From the NCBI GenBank assembly GCA_000435195.1, contig FR880230.1:973-14133 (forward strand): a stretch of 13,161 nucleotides of DNA, read 5' to 3'. Position numbers and translations under genes: made by a program. Origin of the DNA: Clostridium sp. CAG:169 (GTDB lineage Bacteria > Bacillota > Clostridia > Oscillospirales > Ruminococcaceae). Position 1 is the first letter of the stretch; each line of letters opens with the position of its first letter. Positions 12,669-13,161 of this stretch are shown here, in pieces. A model generated the notes under the pieces. The model searched no databases, had not been told where the DNA came from, and saw nothing but the letters and a program-made list of their open reading frames with translations.

Positions 12669-13161
12669 TTATTTCTGTCTGATTTTTTCCTCTCTATCCA
12701 GTTTTTTCCAGATTTGATAGGAGTACAGATACGCCGCCAGGTTTGCTGCCAGCATGGCTCCCACTAAAATCAGCACACAGGCAAAGTCGTTCAGCAGCAG
12801 CGCCGACAGAATCCCCACCAGTGCAGCGGCGGTGTAACAGTAGCCCGCAAACCGCTGGCTGCGCTCCCAGACCCGCTCGTCCGAAAGGGTGTAGCAGGTG
12901 CGAAATCCATATCGCTTCATCCGGTACTCCCAGGAGACCTTCGGCAGGTAGTTCCCCACCACCAGTACCACCACCGCGACCAGTCCACAGACGATTTTTC
13001 CAAAGGAAAAACGCAGCAGGTTGACCTGCGGGTGGAAGGTGACATACAGCAAAATCGGCACGATGACGTTGAACAGCAGCATCGCACCCATGCCGCCTGC
13101 CCGAAATCCTTTGGGCTGCTCCCCTTTGCCTTTGAACCAGAAAACCGCACCCACCAGTAAA
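12669..13161 (-). CDS. SdpI/YhfL-family membrane protein (5' end outside window)
   Basis: 163 codons are visible to the TAA at 12669, and the frame is open across the right edge (an in-frame GTG at 13154 is probably internal). At least four hydrophobic segments are seen. The segment GNYLPKVSWEYRMKRYGFRT then CYTLSDERVWERSQRFAG matches the SdpI-family core (GN-mPk...G-RTp-Tls-e-vW---hr-aG). In Bacillus subtilis SdpI gives immunity to the SdpC toxin and signals to SdpR, but most homologues are unlinked to a toxin and their role is unknown. No sdpC- or sdpR-like gene is in view. The usual Pro after RT in this motif is Cys here. There is no clear terminator before the transglutaminase-like promoter, so some read-through is possible. 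Confidence 0.78.
   Translation of the reverse strand, partial: LLVGAVFWFKGKGEQPKGFRAGGMGAMLLFNVIVPILLYVTFHPQVNLLRFSFGKIVCGLVAVVVLVVGNYLPKVSWEYRMKRYGFRTCYTLSDERVWERSQRFAGYCYTAAALVGILSALLLNDFACVLILVGAMLAANLAAYLYSYQIWKKLDREEKIRQK

Noticed and set aside
1..13161. Insertion sequences, CRISPR arrays, rRNA genes or replication origins
   Set aside because: No transposase, regularly spaced repeats, rRNA segments or origin-like repeat clusters were seen.

Overview
The window looks like a chromosomal stretch of a Gram-positive anaerobe of the class Clostridia, probably Oscillospiraceae or a relative (inference). The signs are strong AGGAGG ribosome binding sites, intrinsic terminators with long T-tracts, a TPP riboswitch on an ECF thiamine transporter gene, an SdpI-family protein, an LLH-type holin and tRNA genes with encoded CCA ends. 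Most genes have moderately high G+C with C/G-ending codons. A few (the metallopeptidase, the ribbon-helix-helix gene) are visibly more A/T-rich.

Layout. (1) 1-843, minus: thiT, open at the left edge, behind a promoter, a TPP riboswitch and a leader terminator. (2) 901-3258, plus: a MurR/RpiR-family regulator overlapping a BaiN/HI0933-like flavoprotein gene, with inverted repeats at the promoter. (3) 3330-5284, plus: an EutH-like ethanolamine permease gene overlapping a GNAT-like acetyltransferase gene, with no other eut genes in view. (4) 5326-6915, plus: a single-gene MATE efflux unit. (5) 6996-7874, minus: an A/T-rich putative HExxH metallopeptidase. (6) 7924-9461, minus: an NCS2/AzgA-type purine permease. 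(7) 9643-11289: a small phage-derived patch. It holds an LLH holin and an XhlA-like coiled-coil membrane protein (minus), a leader of about 300 nt rich in ribosome-binding-like motifs, and a divergent 56-residue ribbon-helix-helix gene (plus) with its own near-consensus promoter. (8) 11294-11505, minus: abutting tRNA-Lys(TTT) and tRNA-Val(TAC) genes behind a perfect-consensus promoter. (9) 11529-12648, minus: a secreted transglutaminase-like protein. (10) 12669-13161, minus: an SdpI-family membrane protein, open at the right edge.

The bulk is ordinary accessory metabolism, mainly membrane transport (thiamine, ethanolamine, purines, drug/cation efflux). The most unusual part is the holin/XhlA pair. 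It has no endolysin or other phage genes, lies beside a small DNA-binding protein, and faces the 3' ends of tRNA genes. This is best read as a prophage remnant or domesticated lysis/export module. I did not find a clear, wholly new multi-gene system. The best candidates for something undescribed are that patch, the eutH-GNAT pair and the orphan metallopeptidase.
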